DNA of 29,544 bases, taken from NCBI RefSeq assembly GCF_016785185.1, contig NZ_JAEKDY010000038.1. One strand, 5' to 3'. A program made the translations under genes and the position numbers. Positions 23,211-29,544 of this stretch are shown one piece after another. This DNA is from Heyndrickxia sporothermodurans (GTDB taxonomy: Bacteria; Bacillota; Bacilli; Bacillales; Bacillaceae_C). Position 1 is the first letter of the stretch. Each line of letters begins with the position of its first letter. The notes under the pieces are model-generated. The model was not told where the DNA came from, made no database searches, and was given only the letters and a program-made list of their open reading frames with translations.

Positions 23211-24439
23211 TGAATGCGAAAGAGATTCGTAAATTATTTCCGATTCTTGACCAAGAAGTCAATGGACATCCGCTTGTATACCTAGATAGTGCTGCGACAT
23301 CTCAAAAGCCTTATTCTGTCATTGAAGCGATTGATAGTTATTATAAAGAAGATAATTCTAATGTTCACCGCGGTGTTCATACATTAGGTACAAGAGCCAC
23401 GGATAAATATGAAGGTGCAAGAGAGAAGGTTCGCCGATTCATTAATGCTTCTTCGACAAGTGAAGTGATCTTTACACGCGGTACAACAACGTCAATAAAT
23501 ACCATTGCAAATAGCTTTGGCCGTGATAATGTTAAAGAGGGAGATGAAATAGTCATCTCCTATATGGAACATCATAGTAATTTAATCCCATGGCAACAAC
23601 TTGCCAAACGCAAAGGGGCTACATTGAAATATATCCCGATGCAGGAAGATGGAACAATTACGCTTGAGGATGTACGTAAAACAGTAACCTCCCAAACAAA
23701 AATTGTTGCCATAATGTATGTGTCTAATGTTCTTGGTACAATTAATCCAATTAAAGAAATTACGAAAATTGCCCATGAAAATGGAGCATATATCGTTGTA
23801 GACGGTGCTCAAAGTACGCCACATATGAAGGTGGATGTTCAAGACCTTGATTGTGATTTCTACGCATTTTCAGGTCATAAGATGTGTGCACCTACTGGAA
23901 TTGGCGTATTATATGGCAAACGTGAACTTCTTGAAAACATGGAGCCAGTTGAATTTGGTGGAGAAATGATTGACTTTGTCGACCTTTATGATTCAACTTG
24001 GAAAGAGCTTCCATGGAAGTTTGAAGGTGGTACACCGATTATTGCAGGTGCGATTGGGTTAGGTGCGGCAATCGATTTCCTTGAAGAAATTGGAATGGAT
24101 AATATTTTAAATCATGAACACGCCTTAGCGGAATATGCTTTAAATAAGCTATCTACTGTTGATGGCGTAACCATTTATGGACCGAAAGATGCAACGAAAC
24201 GTGCAGGTGTGCTCACTTTTAATTTAGATGATGTCCACCCGCATGATGTCGCTACTGTACTTGATGCAGAAGGAATTGCCGTGAGGGCAGGACATCATTG
24301 TGCACAGCCACTAATGAAATGGTTAAAAGTTTCAGCTACTGCAAGAGCAAGCTTCTATCTGTACAATACAGAAGAAGATATTGACCGTTTTGTTGCTGGA
24401 CTTTTAAAAACAAAGGAGTATTTCAGCGATGTCTTTTAA
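23210..24439 (+). CDS. sufS: Cysteine desulfurase SufS
   Basis: PLP enzyme that takes sulfur from cysteine for cluster assembly. It is 409 residues long. The PLP lysine is in FSGHKMCAPTG (Lys 224), and the persulfide cysteine is in RAGHHCAQPLM (Cys 364), the type II desulfurase arrangement. The start LFPILDQEVNGHPLVYLDSAATSQ is typical. It overlaps sufD by one base and sufU by 11 bases, so all three are translationally coupled. Confidence 0.97.
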   Translation: MNAKEIRKLFPILDQEVNGHPLVYLDSAATSQKPYSVIEAIDSYYKEDNSNVHRGVHTLGTRATDKYEGAREKVRRFINASSTSEVIFTRGTTTSINTIANSFGRDNVKEGDEIVISYMEHHSNLIPWQQLAKRKGATLKYIPMQEDGTITLEDVRKTVTSQTKIVAIMYVSNVLGTINPIKEITKIAHENGAYIVVDGAQSTPHMKVDVQDLDCDFYAFSGHKMCAPTGIGVLYGKRELLENMEPVEFGGEMIDFVDLYDSTWKELPWKFEGGTPIIAGAIGLGAAIDFLEEIGMDNILNHEHALAEYALNKLSTVDGVTIYGPKDATKRAGVLTFNLDDVHPHDVATVLDAEGIAVRAGHHCAQPLMKWLKVSATARASFYLYNTEEDIDRFVAGLLKTKEYFSDVF

Positions 24440-24860
24440 CAATCTAGATACTCTCTATCGCCAAGTAATTATGGATCATTATAAAAACCCTCGAAATAAG
24501 GGGCATATTGATGAAAACAGTGTCATCATTGATATGAATAACCCAACTTGTGGAGATCGTATTCATTTAACGATGAAAGTAGAGGCTGGAAAAGTTGTCG
24601 ACGCGAAGTTTGATGGAGAAGGATGTTCGATCTCAATGGCCTCTGCGTCGATGATGACTCAGGCGATTATCGGAAAAGATGCAGAAACCGCAGTTAAACT
24701 TTCACATATTTTTTCCGATATGATCCAAGGCAAGGAATATGACGAAGACGAAGATTTAGGTGATATTGAAGCATTACAAGGAGTATCGAAATTCCCAGCT
24801 CGCATTAAATGTGCAACATTGGCATGGAAAGCGATGGAAAAGGGATTAGATTCCAAGTAA
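24429..24860 (+). CDS. sufU: Zinc-dependent sulfurtransferase SufU
   Basis: Accepts the persulfide sulfur from SufS and passes it to the SufBCD scaffold. The 143 residues keep all four zinc ligands of B. subtilis SufU at the same numbers: Cys 41, Asp 43, Cys 66 and Cys 128, in NPTCGD, EGCSISMASAS and IKCATLAWKAM. AAAGGAG lies before the ATG, within the end of sufS. The IscU-like fold also fits, but the partner genes and the extra SufU-type region (residues about 85-115) decide for SufU. Confidence 0.96.
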   Translation: MSFNNLDTLYRQVIMDHYKNPRNKGHIDENSVIIDMNNPTCGDRIHLTMKVEAGKVVDAKFDGEGCSISMASASMMTQAIIGKDAETAVKLSHIFSDMIQGKEYDEDEDLGDIEALQGVSKFPARIKCATLAWKAMEKGLDSK

Positions 24861-24946
24861 TTCCTAAACACTAATAAATAGAATATCCTCTAGTCAATAA
24901 CTGGATTTCATAAATGTAAAACGAATAGGATGGAGGAATGATTGAT

Positions 24947-26344
24947 ATGGCAAAAAAAATGCCTGAAATCGGAGATTATAAATATGGCTTCCATGATAAG
25001 GACGTCTCCGTTTTCCGTTCAAAAAGAGGTTTAACTCGAGAAATCGTCGAAGAAATCTCACGAATGAAAAATGAACCACAATGGATGTTAGATTTTCGAC
25101 TTAAATCACTTGAGCATTTTTATAATAAGCCAATGCCTCAATGGGGCGGCGATTTGAATGGTTTAGATTTCGATGAAATCACTTATTATGTTAAACCTTC
25201 AGAAGCTCAAGGACGTTCTTGGGATGAGGTTCCAGAAGAAATCAAAAATACATTTGATAAACTTGGAATTCCTGAAGCAGAACAAAAATATTTAGCAGGG
25301 GTATCTGCACAGTATGAATCAGAAGTCGTTTATCACAATATGAAAGAAGATCTTGAAAAGTTAGGAATTGTATTTAAAGATACGGATTCCGCTTTAAGAG
25401 AAAATGAAGATATCTTCCGTGAACATTGGGCAACCGTTATCCCGCCAACAGATAATAAATTTGCTGCATTAAACTCAGCAGTTTGGTCAGGTGGATCATT
25501 CATTTATGTCCCACCGGGTGTAAAAGTAGATACACCACTTCAAGCATATTTCCGTATTAATTCGGAAAATATGGGACAATTTGAACGTACACTAATTATT
25601 GTTGACGAAGGTGCACATGTTCATTACGTTGAAGGATGTACAGCTCCTGTCTACACAACAAACTCACTTCATAGTGCGGTTGTAGAAATTATTATTAAAA
25701 AGAATGCTTATTGCCGTTATACAACAATTCAAAACTGGGCAAATAACGTATACAACTTAGTAACAAAACGTGCGGTATGTGAAGAAAATGCAACGATGGA
25801 ATGGATTGATGGAAACATCGGGTCAAAATTGACAATGAAATACCCAGCTGTCTTTCTTAAAGGTGAAGGTGCCCGTGGTATGACATTATCCATTGCGATT
25901 GCCGGAAAAGGCCAACACCAAGATGCAGGTGCGAAAATGATGCATTTAGCGCCAAACACATCTTCAACAATCGTTTCTAAGTCAATTTCAAAACACGGTG
26001 GGAAAGTAACGTACCGTGGAATCGTTCACTTCGGCCGTAAAGCTGAAGGCGCACGTTCAAATATTGAATGTGACACATTAATTATGGATAATCAATCAAC
26101 TTCTGATACAATTCCATATAATGAAATTTTAAATGACAATATTTCATTAGAACATGAAGCGAAAGTTTCGAAAGTATCTGAAGAACAATTATTCTATTTA
26201 ATGAGCCGTGGTATTTCAGAAGAAGAAGCGACTGAAATGATCGTAATGGGCTTCATTGAACCATTTACGAAAGAATTACCAATGGAATACGCTGTAGAAA
26301 TGAACCGCCTGATCAAGTTCGAAATGGAAGGTTCTATCGGTTAA
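24947..26344 (+). CDS. sufB: Fe-S cluster scaffold SufB
   Basis: The subunit on which the nascent cluster is built together with SufD and SufC. The 465 residues start MAKKMPEIGDYKYGFHDKDV and include GCTAPVYTTNSLHSAVVEI and QNWANNVYNLVTKRA, with several conserved cysteines, and the end ISEEEATEMIVMGFIEPF. The ATG at 24938 is only one base from GGAGG; ATG 24947, ten bases away, is preferred and gives the family N-terminus. It is separated from sufU by 86 bases, the usual gap in Bacillus, and ends the operon with a strong terminator. Confidence 0.97.
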   Translation: MAKKMPEIGDYKYGFHDKDVSVFRSKRGLTREIVEEISRMKNEPQWMLDFRLKSLEHFYNKPMPQWGGDLNGLDFDEITYYVKPSEAQGRSWDEVPEEIKNTFDKLGIPEAEQKYLAGVSAQYESEVVYHNMKEDLEKLGIVFKDTDSALRENEDIFREHWATVIPPTDNKFAALNSAVWSGGSFIYVPPGVKVDTPLQAYFRINSENMGQFERTLIIVDEGAHVHYVEGCTAPVYTTNSLHSAVVEIIIKKNAYCRYTTIQNWANNVYNLVTKRAVCEENATMEWIDGNIGSKLTMKYPAVFLKGEGARGMTLSIAIAGKGQHQDAGAKMMHLAPNTSSTIVSKSISKHGGKVTYRGIVHFGRKAEGARSNIECDTLIMDNQSTSDTIPYNEILNDNISLEHEAKVSKVSEEQLFYLMSRGISEEEATEMIVMGFIEPFTKELPMEYAVEMNRLIKFEMEGSIG

Positions 26345-26355
26345 TAAACTTTACG

Positions 26356-26390
26356 AAAAAATCACTTGGAGCTGATCCAAGTGATTTTTT
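26356..26390 (+). terminator. Terminator of the suf operon
   Basis: AAAAAATCACTTGGA and TCCAAGTGATTTTTT form a 15-bp stem around GCTGA; one more T follows. Confidence 0.93.
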
Positions 26391-26467
26391 TCGAATAAAA
26401 GGGCTTACCTTTACATCTTCTTTATGAAATTATGATACGATATCATGAAGGAAAGTAGGTGAATCGA

Positions 26468-27325
26468 TTGATATACATAGGTTTAGCTGGATGGGGAGAT
26501 CATGATGCAATTTACCCGAATGGGTCTTCACAAAAAGATAAGCTCAAGGAGTATGCAGCACATTTTCCAATTGTAGAAGTAGATTCGACTTTTTATGCTG
26601 TACCACCTGAGAACAGTGTTCAAAAATGGATTAATGACACACCTGACACTTTTCAATTTGTTGTCAAAGCATACCAAGGAATGACAGGACATGGGCGTGG
26701 GAAAAACCCTTTTTCTTCTAGAAAAGAAATGTTCGATGCTTTCAAAAAATCGATTCATCTTTTCAAAGAAGCTGGTAAGTTGAGTATGGTATTATTTCAG
26801 TTTCCACCGTGGTTTGATTGCACAAAAAGCCATGTGGATTACTTACGATATTGCAAAACAAAAATGAAAGAATTTCCGATCGCGCTGGAATTCAGACATC
26901 AATCATGGTATTACCCGCAATTTATTAAAAGTACTTTAGATTTTATGAAAAGTGAAGGCTGGATTCATAGTATTTGTGACGAACCACAGGCAGGGGTAGG
27001 CTCTATACCAATTATATTAGAAGCAACGAACACGTATAAATCACTTATTCGGTTTCATGGAAGAAATATTCATGGTTGGCGAAAACCAAATCAAGGCGAT
27101 TGGAGAGAAGTTCGCTATTTGTATCGATACAACCAACATGAACTTTTGGAGTGGAAAAAGTATATTATCGAGCTAAATAAGCAATCTAAGGACCTCTATA
27201 TAATATTTAATAATAACTCCGGTGGAGATGCTGCAGATAATGCGAAACAATTCATTGAGATGTTATCCATAGAATATCAAGGATTAGCACCAAGACAATT
27301 AGATTTATTTAGTGAAAACAGTTAG
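26468..27325 (+). CDS. yunF: DUF72 family protein YunF
   Basis: A TIM-barrel-like cytoplasmic protein (285 aa) of the DUF72 family, no known activity. Family marks are YIGLAGWGDHDAIYP at the start, VEVDSTFYAVPP, FQFVVKAYQGMTG, LEFRHQSWY and the late IFNNNSGGDAADNA. The frame opens at GTG 26459; TTG 26468 after AGGTGA (26457-26462) matches the family start and is chosen, but the GTG cannot be excluded. In B. subtilis yunF lies near yunD-yunC-yunB, and the neighbourhood is kept here. The C-terminus PRQLDLFSENS is typical of the family. Confidence 0.88.
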   Translation: MIYIGLAGWGDHDAIYPNGSSQKDKLKEYAAHFPIVEVDSTFYAVPPENSVQKWINDTPDTFQFVVKAYQGMTGHGRGKNPFSSRKEMFDAFKKSIHLFKEAGKLSMVLFQFPPWFDCTKSHVDYLRYCKTKMKEFPIALEFRHQSWYYPQFIKSTLDFMKSEGWIHSICDEPQAGVGSIPIILEATNTYKSLIRFHGRNIHGWRKPNQGDWREVRYLYRYNQHELLEWKKYIIELNKQSKDLYIIFNNNSGGDAADNAKQFIEMLSIEYQGLAPRQLDLFSENS

Positions 27326-27345
27326 AACATTTAGGAGTGCAATGT

Positions 27346-28722
27346 ATGATTGAAACTATTCATATTTACCATACAAATGATATACATAGTCATTTTGAAA
27401 ATTGGCCAAGAATAAGAGATTTTCTTTTACATCAAAAGAAAATTAACGAAGAAAATGGTGAAGAAGTCTTTCTATTCGATATAGGCGATCATGTTGACCG
27501 ATGGCATCCTTTGACTGAATCAACAGTAGGAAAGCAAAATATTCAATTACTAAATGAAGTAGGCTATACAGCTGTTACCATTGGAAATAATGAGGGCATC
27601 ACCCTTCCATATAATGATTTGGACACTCTATACACCGAAGCTGAGTTTGATGTCATTTTAGCTAATTTATATAATCAACAAAATGAACGACCATCTTGGA
27701 CAATCCCTTATCAAATCTATCAGACAGAAAAGGGAATAAAAGTGGGAATCACAGGTGTAACCGCCAATTTTAAAAAATTGTATTCTATTCTCGGATGGGA
27801 TTTAAAAGATCCGATTGAAGAAATACAGCGCCAAGTTGAACGATTGAAAAAAGAATCGGATATCATCATATTGTTATCTCATTTAGGAATTCATGATGAC
27901 GAGAAAATAGCGAAACTTTATCCTGAAATAGACATTATACTAGGTGGACATACCCATCATATTCTTGAAAACGGGAGATTAATAACAAATGCTCTCGGAA
28001 CAACTTTATTGGGTGCTGCGGGGAAACATGGGAAGTTTGTTGGCCATGTACAGTTGAAAATAGATGTTGAAAAAAAGGAAATAAAAAATAAGAAAGCCCA
28101 ATTATATAAGATAGAGAATTTACCCGCACCAATAAATGAAACGATTGAAATTGAAAAGTTTTATGAAGACGGCAGGAAATTGCTTTTTCAAGAAGTAGTC
28201 ACAATACCCGAACCCCTTTCAGTGGAGTGGTTTCAAGATTCAATTCTTCCACATATTCTTTGTGAGGCGATTCAAGAATGGTGTAGTGCAGACTGTGCGA
28301 TGATAAATGCCGGACTCTTACTCGATCATTTGGAGAAAGGGATTGTAACAAAATATGAAATCCATAAAATTCTTCCACATCCGATTAATCCATGTATGAT
28401 AAAGCTAAGCGGGGCTGAGTTGAAAAGTGTTCTACAGCAATCATTTGATCCTAAATGGCCGCCATTAGAGTTAAAGGGATTAGGATTTCGCGGAACCATA
28501 TTAGGAAATTTTGTTTACAATAATATTTCAATTAGAAAAAATGACCTGTTGATTAATGGAATGAAACTTGAGGAAGATAAAATGTATACATTAGGAACGG
28601 TTGATATGTATACATTTGGACACTTCTTTCCGGAATTTAATTCAGCAGAGAAGCAGTATTTTATGCCTGAATTTATCCGTGATGTGATGGAATGGAAGTT
28701 GAAAAAGTTATACAGTAATTAA
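27346..28722 (+). CDS. yunD: 5'-nucleotidase / metallophosphatase family protein YunD
   Basis: A two-domain calcineurin-type phosphatase and 5'-nucleotidase C-terminal protein, 458 aa and without signal peptide, so cytoplasmic, unlike secreted UshA-type enzymes. Metal-site motifs are HTNDIHSH (residues 9-16), FDIGDHVDRW, GNNEG (residues 80-84), LLSHLGIHDDE and LGGHTHH. The canonical GNHE has Asn in place of the histidine, which is unusual for a working nucleotidase (see findings). The C-terminal domain from about residue 290 includes CAMINAGLLL. ATG 27346 is eight bases after AGGAG; a longer frame from GTG 27337 overlaps that site. The actual substrate is unknown. Confidence 0.88.
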   Translation: MIETIHIYHTNDIHSHFENWPRIRDFLLHQKKINEENGEEVFLFDIGDHVDRWHPLTESTVGKQNIQLLNEVGYTAVTIGNNEGITLPYNDLDTLYTEAEFDVILANLYNQQNERPSWTIPYQIYQTEKGIKVGITGVTANFKKLYSILGWDLKDPIEEIQRQVERLKKESDIIILLSHLGIHDDEKIAKLYPEIDIILGGHTHHILENGRLITNALGTTLLGAAGKHGKFVGHVQLKIDVEKKEIKNKKAQLYKIENLPAPINETIEIEKFYEDGRKLLFQEVVTIPEPLSVEWFQDSILPHILCEAIQEWCSADCAMINAGLLLDHLEKGIVTKYEIHKILPHPINPCMIKLSGAELKSVLQQSFDPKWPPLELKGLGFRGTILGNFVYNNISIRKNDLLINGMKLEEDKMYTLGTVDMYTFGHFFPEFNSAEKQYFMPEFIRDVMEWKLKKLYSN

Positions 28723-28796
28723 TCCGATATTGTAACCACTTTACGCCTATTCCATACACATAATAGTAGTTGGGATAAATGAAAGGAGCGAGGCGT

Positions 28797-29099
28797 TTGG
28801 TTACAATTGAACCAGTCGTAATTAATGGATATACATTTATTGCCACCACCGTAAATCTTCCAAAAACTACACTACTTACTGTGTCGAACGATAACGGGTA
28901 TATTATGTGCGGTGCACTGGATGTTAGTTTGTTAAATGATAAATTAAAAGATCGAAAAATCATTGCAGGTAGAGCCGTTGGAGTCAAAACCATTGAACAA
29001 TTACTTGAAGCTCCATTAGAATCAATTACCATTCAAGCGGAACAGATTGGCATTGAAAAAGGGATGATAGGTAAAGATGCATTGTTAAAAATGATATAA
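28797..29099 (+). CDS. yunC: DUF1805 family protein YunC
   Basis: A 100-residue protein of unknown function. It contains VINGYTFIATTVNLPKTTLL and NGYIMCGALDVSLLND, the conserved core of DUF1805. The C-terminal IGIEKGMIGKDALLKM is also typical. TTG 28797 lies eight bases after AAAGGAG (28782-28788), so it is preferred to ATG 28779, which precedes the ribosome binding site and would leave no site for itself. It is between yunD and yunB, as in B. subtilis. Confidence 0.85.
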   Translation: MVTIEPVVINGYTFIATTVNLPKTTLLTVSNDNGYIMCGALDVSLLNDKLKDRKIIAGRAVGVKTIEQLLEAPLESITIQAEQIGIEKGMIGKDALLKMI

Positions 29100-29125
29100 A
29101 AACATTTGTAAATGTAATCCTAGAT

Positions 29126-29161
29126 CCCCTCTTACAAGCATACATATAGCTTGTAAGGGGG
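29126..29161 (+). promoter_or_regulatory. Hairpin covering the yunB ribosome binding site, with a possible sigma-E promoter in its loop
   Basis: CCCC-T-CTTACAAGC (29126-29139) pairs with GCTTGTAAGGGGG (29149-29161), leaving one T bulged and a loop of nine bases. The right arm contains AAGGGGGG, the ribosome binding site of yunB, eight bases before its TTG. CATACATA (29139-29146), close to the sigma-E -10 CATACANT, lies at the top of the stem and loop. The same stem could end yunC transcripts, although the T-run after it is short. Confidence 0.6.
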
Positions 29162-29170
29162 GATTTTAAC

Positions 29171-29485
29171 TTGGGAAAATTTCGTCCACATAAATCCCGG
29201 CGCGGACCGTTGCCTGTTCGTTATGTTCTTCTGTTAACGTTTGTTTTTTTTACATTCTCGACAGTTATTGGTATATTACTCGTTAATAAAGGGATTAAAC
29301 CAACATTAATCAAGTATGCAGAGAGTCAAAACCAAAAAATTGCTGCGAATGCTGTAAGCTATGCGATTGATAAATTAAAAAATGATCAAGAAACTCTAAA
29401 TAAAATTATTAGTACTAGAGTCAATTTCATAATTGCTCTTTTTAAAAATACAGAATCCTACAGAATTTCTAAAATATATTTTTAA
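29171..29485 (+). pseudogene. yunB: Sporulation protein YunB, 3' truncated
   Basis: The N-terminal part of a YunB-type sporulation protein. It has a basic start (GKFRPHKSRRGPLPVRYVLLL), one membrane span and the segment KPTLIKYAESQNQKIAANAVSYA, as in YunB of Bacillus species. Intact YunB proteins are about 250 residues; this frame stops at 104. The last 20 or so residues (from about VNFIIALFKN) no longer resemble the family and the bases become very AT-rich. The coding sequence therefore appears interrupted near 29415-29425, probably by an insertion that continues beyond the window. TTG 29171 is eight bases after AAGGGGGG. An alternative is a sequence error near the edge, but the unrelated tail argues against a simple frameshift. 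Confidence 0.7.
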
Positions 29486-29494
29486 AAACAGAAA

Positions 29495-29542
29495 TCATGC
29501 TACTTGTTGCTGATTTAATTGTACATTAATTCGGTCTGCGGC
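29495..29542 (-). other. Possible C-terminus of a minus-strand gene (transposase?) entering from the right edge
   Basis: Read leftward, an open frame from the edge encodes AADRINVQLNQQQVA and then stops at 29495-29497. It is too short to identify. Its position directly beyond the broken yunB would fit the end of a transposase gene, with the AT-rich bases 29425-29494 as the element's untranslated end. This is a guess from context. Confidence 0.25.
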
Positions 29543-29544
29543 TA

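Noticed and set aside
28673..29032. 119-aa minus-strand frame over yunC
   Set aside because: It is a shadow of yunC and the yunD end, with no ribosome binding site or recognisable motif.

Overview
The window is AT-rich DNA from a spore-forming member of the Bacillaceae. Strong AGGAGG-type ribosome binding sites, intrinsic terminators after most operons, spore genes (two CotF-type coat proteins, YuzL, YunB), a B. subtilis-type fadNAE operon with a FadR box, and sufCDSUB followed by yunF-yunD-yunC-yunB all point this way. Gene order broadly follows the yun/yur/yus region of B. subtilis with rearrangements. I cannot name the species. No tRNA, rRNA, CRISPR array or prophage was seen.

Layout. 1-276: the first 98 bases are the N-terminus of an IS1182-type transposase on the minus strand, followed by two hairpins that are probably part of, or next to, the element end. 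286-1029: tatC without a tatA partner. 1067-6117: an iron-siderophore uptake locus, with a binding lipoprotein (minus) diverging from two FecCD permeases, a YusV-type ATPase, a FhuF-like Fe-S reductase and YusU. Two Fur-type boxes lie in the divergent promoter region. 6139-10073 (minus): cdaR, glcD and glcF, for glycolate or 2-hydroxy-acid oxidation and its regulator. 10153-10491: seven copies (the last partial) of an exact 52-bp-period tandem repeat. 10559-11352 (minus): a sporulation operon of yuzL and two coat-protein genes. 11469-17047: fadN-fadA-fadE for fatty acid beta-oxidation, with a FadR operator. 17116-18456: a membrane glycosyltransferase whose well-placed ribosome binding site faces an ATC instead of a normal start codon. 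18639-20835: yusI, gcvH, yusE, yusD and a small unannotated basic protein. 21097-26344: sufCDSUB, the Fe-S cluster assembly operon. 26468-29485: yunF, yunD, yunC and a truncated yunB.

How the genes fit together. Much of the window concerns iron and Fe-S chemistry: Fur-controlled siderophore import, a likely reductase that frees the iron, the Suf machinery, and a consumer of clusters (GlcF, with two 4Fe-4S motifs). A second theme is carbon and fatty acid use: glycolate oxidase, beta-oxidation, and the lipoyl carrier GcvH. A third is sporulation.

Both window edges fall in or beside probable insertion sequences: the transposase at the left and the interrupted yunB at the right. This is what a contig bounded by IS copies would look like. 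The points most worth a second look are the predicted translational switch ahead of yunB, the two genes with near-cognate start codons at ideal positions (17116 and 20641), and the 52-bp repeat array.
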